59,460 bases of DNA from Pseudorhodoferax soli (GTDB lineage: Bacteria; Pseudomonadota; Gammaproteobacteria; Burkholderiales; Burkholderiaceae_C). The notes under the pieces were generated by a model. It did no database searches, had not been told where the DNA came from, and worked only from the letters and a program-made list of their open reading frames with translations. This document shows positions 17,091 through 25,942 of this stretch, in pieces. The stretch covers positions 1 through 59,460 of the forward strand of contig NZ_QPJK01000020.1 of NCBI RefSeq assembly GCF_003337555.1, given 5' to 3'. Each line of letters opens with the position of its first letter. Position 1 is the first letter of the stretch. The translations under genes and the position numbers were made by a program.

Positions 17091-18677
17091 CTAGACCTTC
17101 AGTCCAGGAACGTCTGGGATGGGCTGCGGTTCCGACTGCTGCACCGCAGGCACGAGAGGCAAGCGCATCTTGCCCTTCACGGCATTCGTACCTTCCTGAT
17201 CGCCGCCACCCCGCACCCATCGTTGCTTGTCTCCCTTGCGCACTTCTGCAGACCAGTTGTCGCGGATCGAGTCGGCCTTGGAGACATTCCAGATCAAGGC
17301 GCGGCTCGCCTGGCTCTCCAGGATCCGGTGAGTCATGGCATCGGGATCCCACTTGTCCATCGTCAGCGCGTGTAGCCGCTGCTCGATCGTCGCTACCGCA
17401 GGCATTCCGGCCAGGTTCTTGGTCTCCGTCGGGTCCGCTTCCAGATCGAACAGCATCGAAGGATGGCCATGCGTGTAGACGTACTTGTAGTTGCCCTCTC
17501 GCACCATGCGACAAGGCGCGCACACACCCATGTCGTAGTACTCGCAGCTGACCTGGTCACTCCACCCTTTCGTCGACCCGGTCATCAACCCGGTCATGTC
17601 AACGCCCTCCAGCGCAGTGACCGCGTTGACCTGGCCGTCGTTCGCTTGCGCCAGCAATGTCGGAAGCAAGTCCACCAGCGACACATTCTGGCTCACGGTC
17701 TTGCCCTTTGGCAGTCCGGGACCGCTGACCATCAGCGGAATGCGAGTGGAGTTCTCGAAGAAGGTTTGCTTGAACCACATGCCGCGCTCGCCTTGCATGT
17801 CGCCGTGATCGGCGGTGAAGACGATGATGGTGTCTTCCAGCATGTTTGTTGCTTCGAGCACCTTCATCATCTCGCCGAGCTTGTCGTCGATGTAGCTGCA
17901 CATCGCATAGTAGGCATGGCGCGCGTTGCGGGTGTGCTCGTCGGTGATCGTGAGACGGTCACGACCGTGCGAGTAGTACAGCCACTTGCTATGGGTGTCG
18001 AGTTGGTCCAACGGGATCGGCGGCACCTTCGGCATGTCGATCGCAGCGTGGTCGTAGCGGTCCCAGTGCTCCCTGGACGCCGTGAACGGCGTATGGGGAT
18101 GCGTCAACGAGATCGTGAGGAAGAACGGATCGTCGCCGGTCCGTCGAGCGAGGTCGTAGAGCTTCTGATTTCCGAAGAATGCCACTTCCTCGTCGTAGTC
18201 CAGCTGCATGCTTCGGACGCACCAGCCGGCTTCAACCACGGCACGCATGTTGATCCCCGTCGGTGCGTTGCGAGGGCCCTTCTTCCAGTCCGGCACCCAG
18301 GCAAAGTCGGCGGGATAGATATCGGTGGTGAGTCGCTCGTGGTAGCCATGGTGCTGGTCCGGCCCCACAAAATGCATCTTGCCGCTGATGATCGTTCGGT
18401 AGTTCATCGTTCGCAGGTAGTGCATCAGCGTGGGCACCGCCGCAGGCAGCTCCGCCGCGTTGTCGAACGCGTCGATCGCGTGCGGCAGGCGGCCGGTCAG
18501 CATCGTGTAGCGCGATGGCGCGCAGATCGGATAGTTCGTATAAGCGTTCTTAAACGTCACGCCGCGTTCCGACAAGGCGGCGATGTTGGGCGCAATCACG
18601 GTGTTGTTTCCGTACTGCTGCAGCGCGAGGGCAGACATCTGGTCTGCCATGAACAGGATTATGTTGGGGCGACGCAT
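17091..18677 (-). CDS. Type I sulfatase, choline-sulfatase (BetC)-like
   Basis: 528-residue formylglycine-dependent sulfatase without signal peptide. The CxPSR modification motif is CAPSRYTMLTGR (Cys52). Metal and active-site elements include the N-terminal ILFMADQM, SGKMHFVGPDQHHG and the late VFTADHGDMQGERG. The segment LTTDIYPADFAWVPDW is nearly as in BetC, so this is the choline-sulfatase subgroup. It hydrolyses a sulfate ester to alcohol plus sulfate. It sits between Bug 2 and the TPR gene, and the operon starts with a GMC oxidoreductase that could oxidise the alcohol. No betaine aldehyde dehydrogenase is close, so the true substrate may not be choline sulfate. Confidence 0.9.
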   Translation of the reverse strand: MRRPNIILFMADQMSALALQQYGNNTVIAPNIAALSERGVTFKNAYTNYPICAPSRYTMLTGRLPHAIDAFDNAAELPAAVPTLMHYLRTMNYRTIISGKMHFVGPDQHHGYHERLTTDIYPADFAWVPDWKKGPRNAPTGINMRAVVEAGWCVRSMQLDYDEEVAFFGNQKLYDLARRTGDDPFFLTISLTHPHTPFTASREHWDRYDHAAIDMPKVPPIPLDQLDTHSKWLYYSHGRDRLTITDEHTRNARHAYYAMCSYIDDKLGEMMKVLEATNMLEDTIIVFTADHGDMQGERGMWFKQTFFENSTRIPLMVSGPGLPKGKTVSQNVSLVDLLPTLLAQANDGQVNAVTALEGVDMTGLMTGSTKGWSDQVSCEYYDMGVCAPCRMVREGNYKYVYTHGHPSMLFDLEADPTETKNLAGMPAVATIEQRLHALTMDKWDPDAMTHRILESQASRALIWNVSKADSIRDNWSAEVRKGDKQRWVRGGGDQEGTNAVKGKMRLPLVPAVQQSEPQPIPDVPGLKV

Positions 18678-18696
18678 AAGACTCTCTCTTCCTCTT

Positions 18697-19662
18697 TCAA
18701 TCGACGGTGATACCGGATTCTTTGATCAGCTTGGCGAAGCTGACGATTTCGCCTTCCATACGGGCGCGCAGAACCTGCGGCCCCGAGATGACAGGTTCTG
18801 CGCCGAGTTTGCGCACAGCCTCGCGTGTCTCTGGCGTATCGAAGGCAGCAAGGGCCTTCTCCAACCGGGCCAGCACTTCGGCTGGAGTGCCGGTCGGAGC
18901 AAGGAGGCCGTACCAAGCGCCGGCTTCATATCCCGGCACCCCGGCTTCGGCCATGGTCGGAAGATCTGGCAGGACTTCCCAACGCTTGGTCGTTCCAATA
19001 GCAAGAATCCGCACCTTCCCGGACTCGACACCGGGAATGACGGCGGCGTAGTTCGTGAACATGAGCGGCACATGGCCTGCCATCACGTCGGAGAATGCCG
19101 GAGCCGCACCCTTGTAGGGAACGTGCCGGACGCTCACGCCTGCCAACTTCGTGAACAGTGCCCCACCGAGATGTGCAGGACTTCCGGCTCCAGCGGAAGC
19201 GTAGGACAGTTCGCCTGGCCTCCTCTTGGCGAGCGCAATCAGCTCCTGGACCGTCTTCGCTGCCAGCGAGGCGTTCACGGCAAGCACGATCGGCACTTCA
19301 GCAATCAGCGACACGGGGACGAAGTCGCGCATCGTGTCGTAGGGCATCTTGGCGTACAGCGACATGTTGGCGGTGTTGGCGCTGCTGCCATTCAAAAGCG
19401 TGTAGCCGTCCGCAGGCGCTCTTGCGACCGACTCTGATCCAATGTTCGACCCCGCACCGGCCTTGTTTTCCACAATGACGGCTTGGCCAAGGTGCTTTTC
19501 CAGCGACCTGCTGACCAAGCGCGCCAATGAGTCCGAAACAGCACCTGGCGGATATGGATTTACGAGCTTAATCGGTTTGGAAGGCCAACGTGACTCTGCA
19601 AGTACCCAGGGCGCCCCCAGCGACAGCGCGGCAGCAGCCAGAGTCAATTCTCTTCTGTTCAT
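18697..19662 (-). CDS. Bug/TctC-type periplasmic binding protein (2)
   Basis: 321 residues with an N-terminal signal (MNRRELTLAAAALSLGAPWVLA). Family core: IKLVNPYPPGAVSDSLARLV, VIVENKAGAGSNIGSESVAR, VRHVPYKGAAPAFSDVMAGH. Related to Bug 1 of the same operon. It is 19 bases ahead of the sulfatase and 43 bases behind the GMC gene. Probably captures the pathway substrate in the periplasm. Confidence 0.93.
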   Translation of the reverse strand: MNRRELTLAAAALSLGAPWVLAESRWPSKPIKLVNPYPPGAVSDSLARLVSRSLEKHLGQAVIVENKAGAGSNIGSESVARAPADGYTLLNGSSANTANMSLYAKMPYDTMRDFVPVSLIAEVPIVLAVNASLAAKTVQELIALAKRRPGELSYASAGAGSPAHLGGALFTKLAGVSVRHVPYKGAAPAFSDVMAGHVPLMFTNYAAVIPGVESGKVRILAIGTTKRWEVLPDLPTMAEAGVPGYEAGAWYGLLAPTGTPAEVLARLEKALAAFDTPETREAVRKLGAEPVISGPQVLRARMEGEIVSFAKLIKESGITVD

Positions 19663-19705
19663 GCTTGTCTCCTTCGTTGTAATAGGCAGGCGGTGGATGG
19701 ATTTT

Positions 19706-21463
19706 TCAGGCCGCCGGTCGAGAGTTACCGACCCGCATGAAAAGCTCTTCTTCAGGCTTCGCCGTCAGAGCCTTCAACTTCGCCTCGGCCGTCGCTTTCG
19801 CAATCACGCGGCGAGCTGGCGAGTGGTCCTCGCGGATCATGTCCACGGCTTTCTCAGCGATCATGAAAGCCGGAGCATTGGTGTTGCCGGAAACAAGGGT
19901 CGGCATGATCGAGCAGTCCACCACGCGCAGACCCTGAATGCCGTGTACCCTCAGCCGGTCATCGACCACTGACATGGGGTCGTTGCCCATCTTGGCCGTG
20001 CCGCTCGGGTGGAAGATGGTCTGCCCGTTGTTTCGGCAATAGTCGAGCAGAGCGTCGTAGCTCTCCGTGCCGGCGCCCGGTTTGTGCTCACGCTTGACGT
20101 AAGGGCGCATCGAAGGCGATCTCGCGATCTCGCGTGCTGCCTGCACGCCTGCCACGGTAGTTTGCCGATCCAGCTCGGTCGACAGGTAGTTGGGGACCAT
20201 CGCAGGCGCCTGCAAGGGGTGCCGCGACTGGATGTGCGTGTGGCCGCGTGACTCCGGTCGCAGCTGGCAGATCGATAGCGTAAATCCGGAGAACGGATGC
20301 ACTTTCGCCCCGGCCGCGTCGGCGGACAGCGTCGAGACGTGAAACTGGATGTCCGGACGGTCTGCAAGCGGCCGCCCCTGTTCATCCTTCAGGGCACGCA
20401 TGAAGCAACCGCCCTGGTTGATGCCGATCGCCAGTGGCCCGGCACGGTACAACAACCACTGCAAGCCGATGCGCGCCTGGCCGAACCAGGTCCGCAGGTC
20501 GTCATTCGTCGTGATGGGTTTGGTGCACTCGTAGTACAGGCGGACCTGCAGGTGGTCCTGCATGTTCTCGCCCACGCCCGGCAATTCGTGCAGGACGGGA
20601 ATGTTGAAGCGCTGGAGAACCTCGGCCCGGCCGATGCCAGAGAGTTCCAGCAGCTGCGGCGACTGAATGGCCCCGGCGGCCAGCAGCACTTCCGCGCGGC
20701 ACCGCACGGTCTTCTCCACACCGTCCTGGACGTAGACCAGGCCGACTGCGCGCTTGCCCTCGAACAGGATGCGGGTTGCCTGCGCATTGGTCTTGACGTC
20801 CAGGTTCGGGCGATTGCGTGCAGGCTTCAGGAACGCCTGCGCGGAACTGCAGCGGCGACCCTGATGGGTCGTCAACTGGTAATAGCCTGCGCCCTCCTGG
20901 CTCTCGCCGTTGAAGTCGTCGTTGCGCGGGATTCCGCAGTCCTTGGCCCCTGCGATGAACCCTTCGATCAGCTCATGCTTTGCACCGACATCGGAGACCC
21001 GCACTGGCCCCTTGCCACCGTGGTAAGGGCTGTCGCCACGCTGGTTGGCTTCGGACCGCTTGAAATACGGCAGCACATCGTCGTAGCCCCAACCCTTGTT
21101 TCCGAACGAGGCCCATTCATCGTAGTCCTCGCGCTGGCCCCGGATGTAGATCAGCCCATTGATCGAGCTCGAACCGCCCAGTGTCTTGCCACGCGGCCAG
21201 TACATCTTGCGTCCGTTCATGCCCGGATCGGGCTCGGTCTCAAAGCGCCAGTTGTACTTCGGACTCCACATCGTTTTTCCGTAGCCAATCGGCAGATGGA
21301 TCCAGAAGGAGGTGTCCGGCGGCCCTGCCTCAAGCAGCAAGACCGTCGTCTTTGGATCTTCCGAGAGGCGCCCGGCCAAGGTCGCCCCGCAGGTGCCGGC
21401 CCCTACGACGATGAAGTCGTACTGCTCGGCATCGCCGTTGGAGAGGGAGGTGTGGTGGTCCAT
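19706..21463 (-). CDS. GMC-family FAD oxidoreductase (1), choline-dehydrogenase-like
   Basis: 585 residues. The FAD-binding dinucleotide motif is VVGAGTCGATLAGRLSED, followed by the GMC signatures WPRGKTLGGSSSINGLIYIRG and AGAIQSPQLLELSGIG. The active-site His is in FHPSGTAKMG, with NTNAPAFMIAEKAVDMI at the end. It oxidises a primary alcohol or hydroxy acid to an aldehyde, probably feeding the respiratory chain. First gene of the leftward operon; a GGAAC-N5-GTTCC palindrome lies 26 bases upstream of its ATG, next to the divergent iclR. Paralogues are at 37608 and 40782. Confidence 0.93.
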   Translation of the reverse strand: MDHHTSLSNGDAEQYDFIVVGAGTCGATLAGRLSEDPKTTVLLLEAGPPDTSFWIHLPIGYGKTMWSPKYNWRFETEPDPGMNGRKMYWPRGKTLGGSSSINGLIYIRGQREDYDEWASFGNKGWGYDDVLPYFKRSEANQRGDSPYHGGKGPVRVSDVGAKHELIEGFIAGAKDCGIPRNDDFNGESQEGAGYYQLTTHQGRRCSSAQAFLKPARNRPNLDVKTNAQATRILFEGKRAVGLVYVQDGVEKTVRCRAEVLLAAGAIQSPQLLELSGIGRAEVLQRFNIPVLHELPGVGENMQDHLQVRLYYECTKPITTNDDLRTWFGQARIGLQWLLYRAGPLAIGINQGGCFMRALKDEQGRPLADRPDIQFHVSTLSADAAGAKVHPFSGFTLSICQLRPESRGHTHIQSRHPLQAPAMVPNYLSTELDRQTTVAGVQAAREIARSPSMRPYVKREHKPGAGTESYDALLDYCRNNGQTIFHPSGTAKMGNDPMSVVDDRLRVHGIQGLRVVDCSIMPTLVSGNTNAPAFMIAEKAVDMIREDHSPARRVIAKATAEAKLKALTAKPEEELFMRVGNSRPAA

Positions 21464-21489
21464 GCATCGATCATAGATTCAAAGATTTC

Positions 21490-21504
21490 GGAACTCAATG
21501 TTCC
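21490..21504. promoter_or_regulatory. IclR-type operator, site 1 (GMC / iclR divergent promoter)
   Basis: GGAAC-TCAAT-GTTCC, extended by one base pair on each side (C and G). It lies between the GMC start (21463) and the IclR start (21587), where it can control both. Same consensus as the sites at 22500, 25899 and 28758. Confidence 0.7.
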
Positions 21505-21586
21505 GTTATAAGGGTTTGTACGCGGTCTACAAAAGTTTTTGCAAGCAGGTTGATACAGTGGGGGCCTGTTCCCAACGACGCCCTCC

Positions 21587-22390
21587 ATGAAGGACGAATC
21601 CACCACCACTTCGGCGGCGGACGCCGCATACGAAGAAACGACACCGGAATCGGCAGGCGCCGCGGAGCGCAGCCTGCGCTTGCTCGATGTGCTGGCAGCG
21701 GCCGGCAAGCCCATGCTTGTGGACGACTTGGCACAGCAACTGCGCCTTCCGAAATCCACCACGCAACGTCTGTGCTCCAACCTGGCTGCCTCGGGATTTG
21801 CGATGCGTGACATCGAGCCGCAGGCGTATGTCGTAGGGCCGGCTTTCCGCGACCTTGCGGAATCCACCCTGCGCTTCGGTCCGCTCAGAAGCCAGCGCCA
21901 CAAGGTGCTCAAGGATTTGTCGGAGCAGTTGGGCGAGACCTGCAACTTCACGACCCTTGATGGTGCCGAGGTCATCTACCTGGACCGTGTCGAGTTCAAG
22001 CGGCCGCTGCGGTTGACCATCGACATCGGCTCGCACGTGCCGCTGCACTGCACATCGAGCGGCAAGCTGCTTCTGGCGCACATGCCCGAGCCGGACCGGG
22101 AAGCCCTTATTGCGCAGATGCACCTCGCACCGATGACGCTCAACACCATCGTGGAGCGCGACACGCTGATCGCGCAATGCCAGCGCATCCGTGAACAGGG
22201 GTATGCCTGCGACAACCAGGAGTTCGTCGCTGGCCTGATCTCGATTGCCGTACCCGTGCACGACGCGCGACAGCAGGTGCGCGCCACGGTCTCCGTGCAT
22301 GCGCCCGTGGAGCGACTGGCAATGGACCAGGCCATTGCTCGATTGCCAATGCTGCGCGCGGCGGCCTCGGCCATGGTCGGGCTCATCTAG
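21587..22390 (+). CDS. IclR-family regulator (1)
   Basis: 267 residues: winged helix (about 25-85, RSLRLLDVLAAAGKPMLVDDLAQQLRLPKSTTQRLCSNLAASGF) and the C-terminal effector domain (ETCNFTTLDGAEVIYLDRVE, IGSHVPLHCTSSGKLLLAHM). It is divergent from the GMC-sulfatase-mmsA operon and lies ahead of the Bug/molybdoenzyme unit. Very similar to the IclR at 28859, and both lie beside GGAAC-N5-GTTCC palindromes. Probably a repressor or activator of these units responding to a pathway acid. Confidence 0.92.
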   Translation: MKDESTTTSAADAAYEETTPESAGAAERSLRLLDVLAAAGKPMLVDDLAQQLRLPKSTTQRLCSNLAASGFAMRDIEPQAYVVGPAFRDLAESTLRFGPLRSQRHKVLKDLSEQLGETCNFTTLDGAEVIYLDRVEFKRPLRLTIDIGSHVPLHCTSSGKLLLAHMPEPDREALIAQMHLAPMTLNTIVERDTLIAQCQRIREQGYACDNQEFVAGLISIAVPVHDARQQVRATVSVHAPVERLAMDQAIARLPMLRAAASAMVGLI

Positions 22391-22494
22391 TCTTGGCGGG
22401 CAAGACGCCCCTGCCCGGACTGACTCACATGCTTCACCCAATGGTTTGAGTGCCCGGTCTGGACCGCCCCCAGGCCTCATTCGCGTAAACACCA

Positions 22495-22519
22495 ATTTTG
22501 GAACCAACGGTTCCAAAAT
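22495..22519. promoter_or_regulatory. IclR-type operator, site 2 (Bug 3 promoter)
   Basis: Perfect 10-bp arms ATTTTGGAAC and GTTCCAAAAT around the spacer CAACG. It ends 26 bases before the Bug 3 ATG at 22546. Confidence 0.75.
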
Positions 22520-22545
22520 CAAATGTCTTCTTTGAAAAGGAGACG

Positions 22546-23523
22546 ATGATGAAGAGCGTGGTCGCTGTGTTGGTCGGGGCAAGCATGTTGTTCGGCGCCG
22601 CCGGAGCCGCGTTAGCGTCGGACAACTACCCCGAAAAAGGACGAACGCTGCAGCTCGTGACGCCCTTTCCTCCGGGTGGAGCAACGGATCTTCTGGCCCG
22701 GGTGCTGGCCCAGAAATTCTCAGAGGCCTGGGGTATTCCCGCCATCGTCGACAACAAGGCTGGCGGCGACATGCTGATCGGCTCCCAGGCCATCGCCAAC
22801 GCGAAGAGGGACGGCTACACGCTGGGCTTTACGACCAGCGGTTTCGTTCTCAACGGAATCGCGCGCGCCCAACGCGTCGATCCCTTGACGGACTTTGTGC
22901 CCATCGGCCTGGTGGGACGGTCGGCACAGGTCGTTGCGGTGAATGCGTCCGCACCCTACAGCACCTATAAGGAGTTGGAGGCCGCATCCAGCGCGCAGCC
23001 AGAAAAGTTCAGCTATGCATCTTGCTGCCCCGGCATGCACTTCGCCGCGGAAATGCTCAAGAGCGCGACCAACCTGCGCGCGTTGCACGTCCCCTACAAG
23101 GGCAGCACGCCCGCAGTGAATGCCATCCTCGGGGGTGAAACGACATTCATCATCGACACCCAGACCGCGGTGAAGCCCTTCGTGGAGTCCGGCAAGCTCC
23201 GCGCGCTGATGGTGACCTCACGCCAGCGCGCTTCCACCATGCCGGATGTGCCGAGCCTGAACGAAGCCGGGGTTCCCGGCCAGTTCGAGACCGAGGTCTG
23301 GTGGGGTCTGGTGTTCCCTGCCGGCGTATCTCCCGCGATCGTCGCGAAGGCGAACGACACGCTCAACCGGATCCTCCAGTCCCCCGAGATCCGCAAGCGC
23401 ATGGCAGAAATGAGCATCGAGCCTACGGCATCCACGCCATCGGAGATGGCCCGACTCATGCGGACGGACTTCGACCGTTACTCCAAGCTGGCCAAGGACG
23501 CCAATCTTTCCTTCGGCAACTGA
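22546..23523 (+). CDS. Bug/TctC-type periplasmic binding protein (3)
   Basis: 325 residues from ATG 22546 (AAAAGGAG lies directly upstream); an earlier in-frame GTG/TTG start would run through the operator. Signal MMKSVVAVLVGASMLFGAAGAALA. Core: LQLVTPFPPGGATDLLARVL, AIVDNKAGGDMLIGSQAIAN, LHVPYKGSTPAVNAILGGE. A CC pair (YASCCPGMHF) is shared with Bug 4 (FSSCCSVMYF), so these two form a subgroup. The next gene, a molybdoenzyme, follows after 23 bases. Confidence 0.93.
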   Translation: MMKSVVAVLVGASMLFGAAGAALASDNYPEKGRTLQLVTPFPPGGATDLLARVLAQKFSEAWGIPAIVDNKAGGDMLIGSQAIANAKRDGYTLGFTTSGFVLNGIARAQRVDPLTDFVPIGLVGRSAQVVAVNASAPYSTYKELEAASSAQPEKFSYASCCPGMHFAAEMLKSATNLRALHVPYKGSTPAVNAILGGETTFIIDTQTAVKPFVESGKLRALMVTSRQRASTMPDVPSLNEAGVPGQFETEVWWGLVFPAGVSPAIVAKANDTLNRILQSPEIRKRMAEMSIEPTASTPSEMARLMRTDFDRYSKLAKDANLSFGN

Positions 23524-23546
23524 CCGCTGCCAGGAGCAGGCACCGC

Positions 23547-25832
23547 ATGTCAAAAGGACGAACTCTGCACAGCACACACTGGGGAGCCTTCCGGGGCCGT
23601 TTCGAGAACGGCCAGCTGATCATGGCACCGCATACGCGTGATCCCGATCCGAGTCCCTTGCTCGAGAATCTGAAGGCCCTGCGGCACCGCGCCCGGGTCA
23701 CGCGGCCCATGGCACGCAAGGGTTGGCTGCAGAACGGCCCGGGTCCCGACCGCCGGCGTGGCTCGGACGAGTTCGTCCCCCTGTCCTGGGACCAGGCGCT
23801 GGACCTGGTGGCCCGGGAAGTCGGCCGTGTCGCACATGAGCACGGCCCACAAGCGGTGTACGGCGGCAGCTACGGCTGGGCCAGCGCCGGGCGTTTCCAC
23901 CACGCGCTGAGCCAGGTGCACAGATTTCTGAACGTCGCCATCGGCGGGTATGTGAGGTCGGTCAACAACTACTCCGCCGGGGCCGCGCAGGTCGTTATTC
24001 CGCATGTGCTCGGAAACTTCGAGCAGTGCACGCGCAAGAACGTGACCTGGGAGCAGGTCGCGGAACACAGTGAAGTGGTCCTTGCATTCGGTGGTCTCGC
24101 GCTCAAGAACTCGCAAGTCGGTCAAGGCGGCGTCAGCCAGCACATCGAGCGCGGCTGCATCCGCCGTGCCGCCGAGCGCGGATGCGCCTTCGTCGGCATC
24201 GGCCCCCAGCGCTCGGACATGCCAGAGGAGGCACGCGCCCGATGGATTGCAGTGCGTCCGGGCACCGACACGGCATTGATGCTGGGCATGGCCCATACGC
24301 TGGTGGCGGCCGGCCTGCACGATCAGGCTTTCGTGAACCGCCACTGCACAGGATGGCCGGAGTTCCAAGCCTATCTTCTCGGTCTTGAAGACGGCATCGC
24401 CAAGTCGGCCGTGTGGGCCGCAGACATCTGCGACGTGCCCGCCACCACCATCACCGAGCTTGCGCGCAGCGTGATGGGCAAGCGTTGCCTGGTCACCGTC
24501 GCGCACGCGCTCCAGCGCGCAGAGAACGGCGAACAACCTGTCTGGATGGGCGCGGTGCTGGCCGCGCTGCTCGGCCAGTACGGCCTGCCGGGCGGTGGCT
24601 ACAACTACGCTCTGGGCACACTCGCGCACTATGGAAGGCGCACCAACAAGGTGTCCGTCGGCGCCCTGCCCCAAGGCAGGAACGGCGTCAGTGCATACAT
24701 CCCGGTGGCGCGCATCGCCGACATGCTGCTGAACCCTGGACAGCCGTTCCCCTACAACGGGCAGACACTGGCGTACCCACACATCCGCCTGGCGTACTGG
24801 GCCGGCGGCAACCCTTTTCACCACCACCAGGACTTGGCGCGGCTGACCCGCGCCTTTGCGACCCTCGACACCTTCGTTGTACACGAAAGCGCATGGACGG
24901 CGACGGCCCGCCACGCCGACTTGATCCTGCCCTGCACCATGAGTGTCGAACGCGAGGACATCGGTGCCTCGGGCACGGACCCGCTGGTGGTGGCGATGCA
25001 CCGCCTTGCCGAGCCACATGGTCTGGCGCGAGACGACCACGACATCTTCGCGGACCTCGCCGACCGCCTCGGACAACGTCAACCCTTCACGGAAGGACGC
25101 AGTGTTCGTGACTGGCTCGCCGCGCTGTATGCGCCCGTGATCGCTGGACTGGACGCCTTGGGGCTGCCCGCGCCTACCTTCGACGAGTTCTGGGAGCAAG
25201 GCGAGCTGACCCTTCCGCAACATGCGGACGAGGGCGGCGTGTTCAGCGCCTTCAGGCGGGATCCCGATCGATTCCCGCTGGCGACCCCCTCCGGGAAAAT
25301 CCATTTGGCTTCAGCGGCCATCGCTTCGTTCGGCTACGCGTCATGCCCAGGCATCCCTGCCTGGATTCCTCCAACAGAAGGTCCAAGCGCCGAGTACCCT
25401 CTGTGGCTTGTCGCCAACCAGCCTGCAACGCGGCTGCACAGCCAGCTCGACTTCGGCCCGTACAGCCAGGACGCCAAACGCCATGGTCTGGAGGTCTGCA
25501 CCATCTCTCCCGCGGCGGCGCAGGCCCGGGGCATCGCGGAAGGCGACGTCGTCCGGCTGTTCAACGAGCGAGGGTCGTGCCTGGCCAGCGCGCAGATTTC
25601 CCCCGACATCCGCGCCGATACGCTGCGCCTGCCTACCGGCGCCTGGTATGCCCCCTCGATCGATGGGCGCGGGCTCCCCATGTGCATCCATGGCAATCCC
25701 AACATCCTGACGCGTGACTTTGGGACCTCGCCTCTTGCGCAGGCATGCACCGGCCAGCTCTCCCGTGTAGAGCTGGAACGGTATGACCACCCGGTTCCCC
25801 CCCACCGCGCATTCGATCCACCAGGACCGTAG
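23547..25832 (+). CDS. Molybdopterin oxidoreductase, BisC/TorA/DMSO-reductase type
   Basis: 761-residue cytoplasmic enzyme without Tat signal or N-terminal FeS cysteines, as in biotin sulfoxide reductase (BisC). The Mo-ligand Ser is probably S108 in YGGSYGWASAG, followed by SVNNYSAGAAQVVIPHVLG. The cofactor-binding C-terminal domain has PLWLVANQPATRLHSQLD and VRLFNERGSCLASAQ. It probably reduces an S- or N-oxide. It is co-transcribed with Bug 3 under a shared operator and ends at a terminator. The start MSKGRTLHST at 23547 is used because the longer frame overlaps Bug 3. Confidence 0.9.
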   Translation: MSKGRTLHSTHWGAFRGRFENGQLIMAPHTRDPDPSPLLENLKALRHRARVTRPMARKGWLQNGPGPDRRRGSDEFVPLSWDQALDLVAREVGRVAHEHGPQAVYGGSYGWASAGRFHHALSQVHRFLNVAIGGYVRSVNNYSAGAAQVVIPHVLGNFEQCTRKNVTWEQVAEHSEVVLAFGGLALKNSQVGQGGVSQHIERGCIRRAAERGCAFVGIGPQRSDMPEEARARWIAVRPGTDTALMLGMAHTLVAAGLHDQAFVNRHCTGWPEFQAYLLGLEDGIAKSAVWAADICDVPATTITELARSVMGKRCLVTVAHALQRAENGEQPVWMGAVLAALLGQYGLPGGGYNYALGTLAHYGRRTNKVSVGALPQGRNGVSAYIPVARIADMLLNPGQPFPYNGQTLAYPHIRLAYWAGGNPFHHHQDLARLTRAFATLDTFVVHESAWTATARHADLILPCTMSVEREDIGASGTDPLVVAMHRLAEPHGLARDDHDIFADLADRLGQRQPFTEGRSVRDWLAALYAPVIAGLDALGLPAPTFDEFWEQGELTLPQHADEGGVFSAFRRDPDRFPLATPSGKIHLASAAIASFGYASCPGIPAWIPPTEGPSAEYPLWLVANQPATRLHSQLDFGPYSQDAKRHGLEVCTISPAAAQARGIAEGDVVRLFNERGSCLASAQISPDIRADTLRLPTGAWYAPSIDGRGLPMCIHGNPNILTRDFGTSPLAQACTGQLSRVELERYDHPVPPHRAFDPPGP

Positions 25833-25834
25833 CG

Positions 25835-25856
25835 CCCCGGCTGCCCGGGGTTTTCC
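25835..25856 (+). terminator. Rho-independent terminator
   Basis: CCCCGG (25835-25840), loop CTGC, CCGGGG (25845-25850), then TTTT. It lies 3 bases after the molybdoenzyme stop and ends the Bug 3 unit. Confidence 0.75.
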
Positions 25857-25893
25857 CTGTGGCACATCGAAGTTTCATCCAAGATGATTGGAA

Positions 25894-25918
25894 ATATCGG
25901 AACCTTTAGTTCCGATAT
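25894..25918. promoter_or_regulatory. IclR-type operator, site 3 (CoA-transferase promoter)
   Basis: Perfect 10-bp arms ATATCGGAAC and GTTCCGATAT around CTTTA. It ends 24 bases before the ATG at 25943. Confidence 0.75.
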
Positions 25919-25942
25919 CAACCCGCCATTGAGAGGAATTCG

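Noticed and set aside
22390-22440. Terminator hairpin after iclR1
   Set aside because: Only short GC complementarity and no T-run; too weak to call.
23301-23546. Longer N-terminus for the molybdoenzyme
   Set aside because: It would overlap the Bug 3 gene out of frame by more than 200 bases; the BisC-type proteins start near the chosen ATG.
23550-25304. 584-residue - strand frame opposite the molybdoenzyme gene
   Set aside because: Antisense shadow of a gene with catalytic motifs; no family signature of its own.
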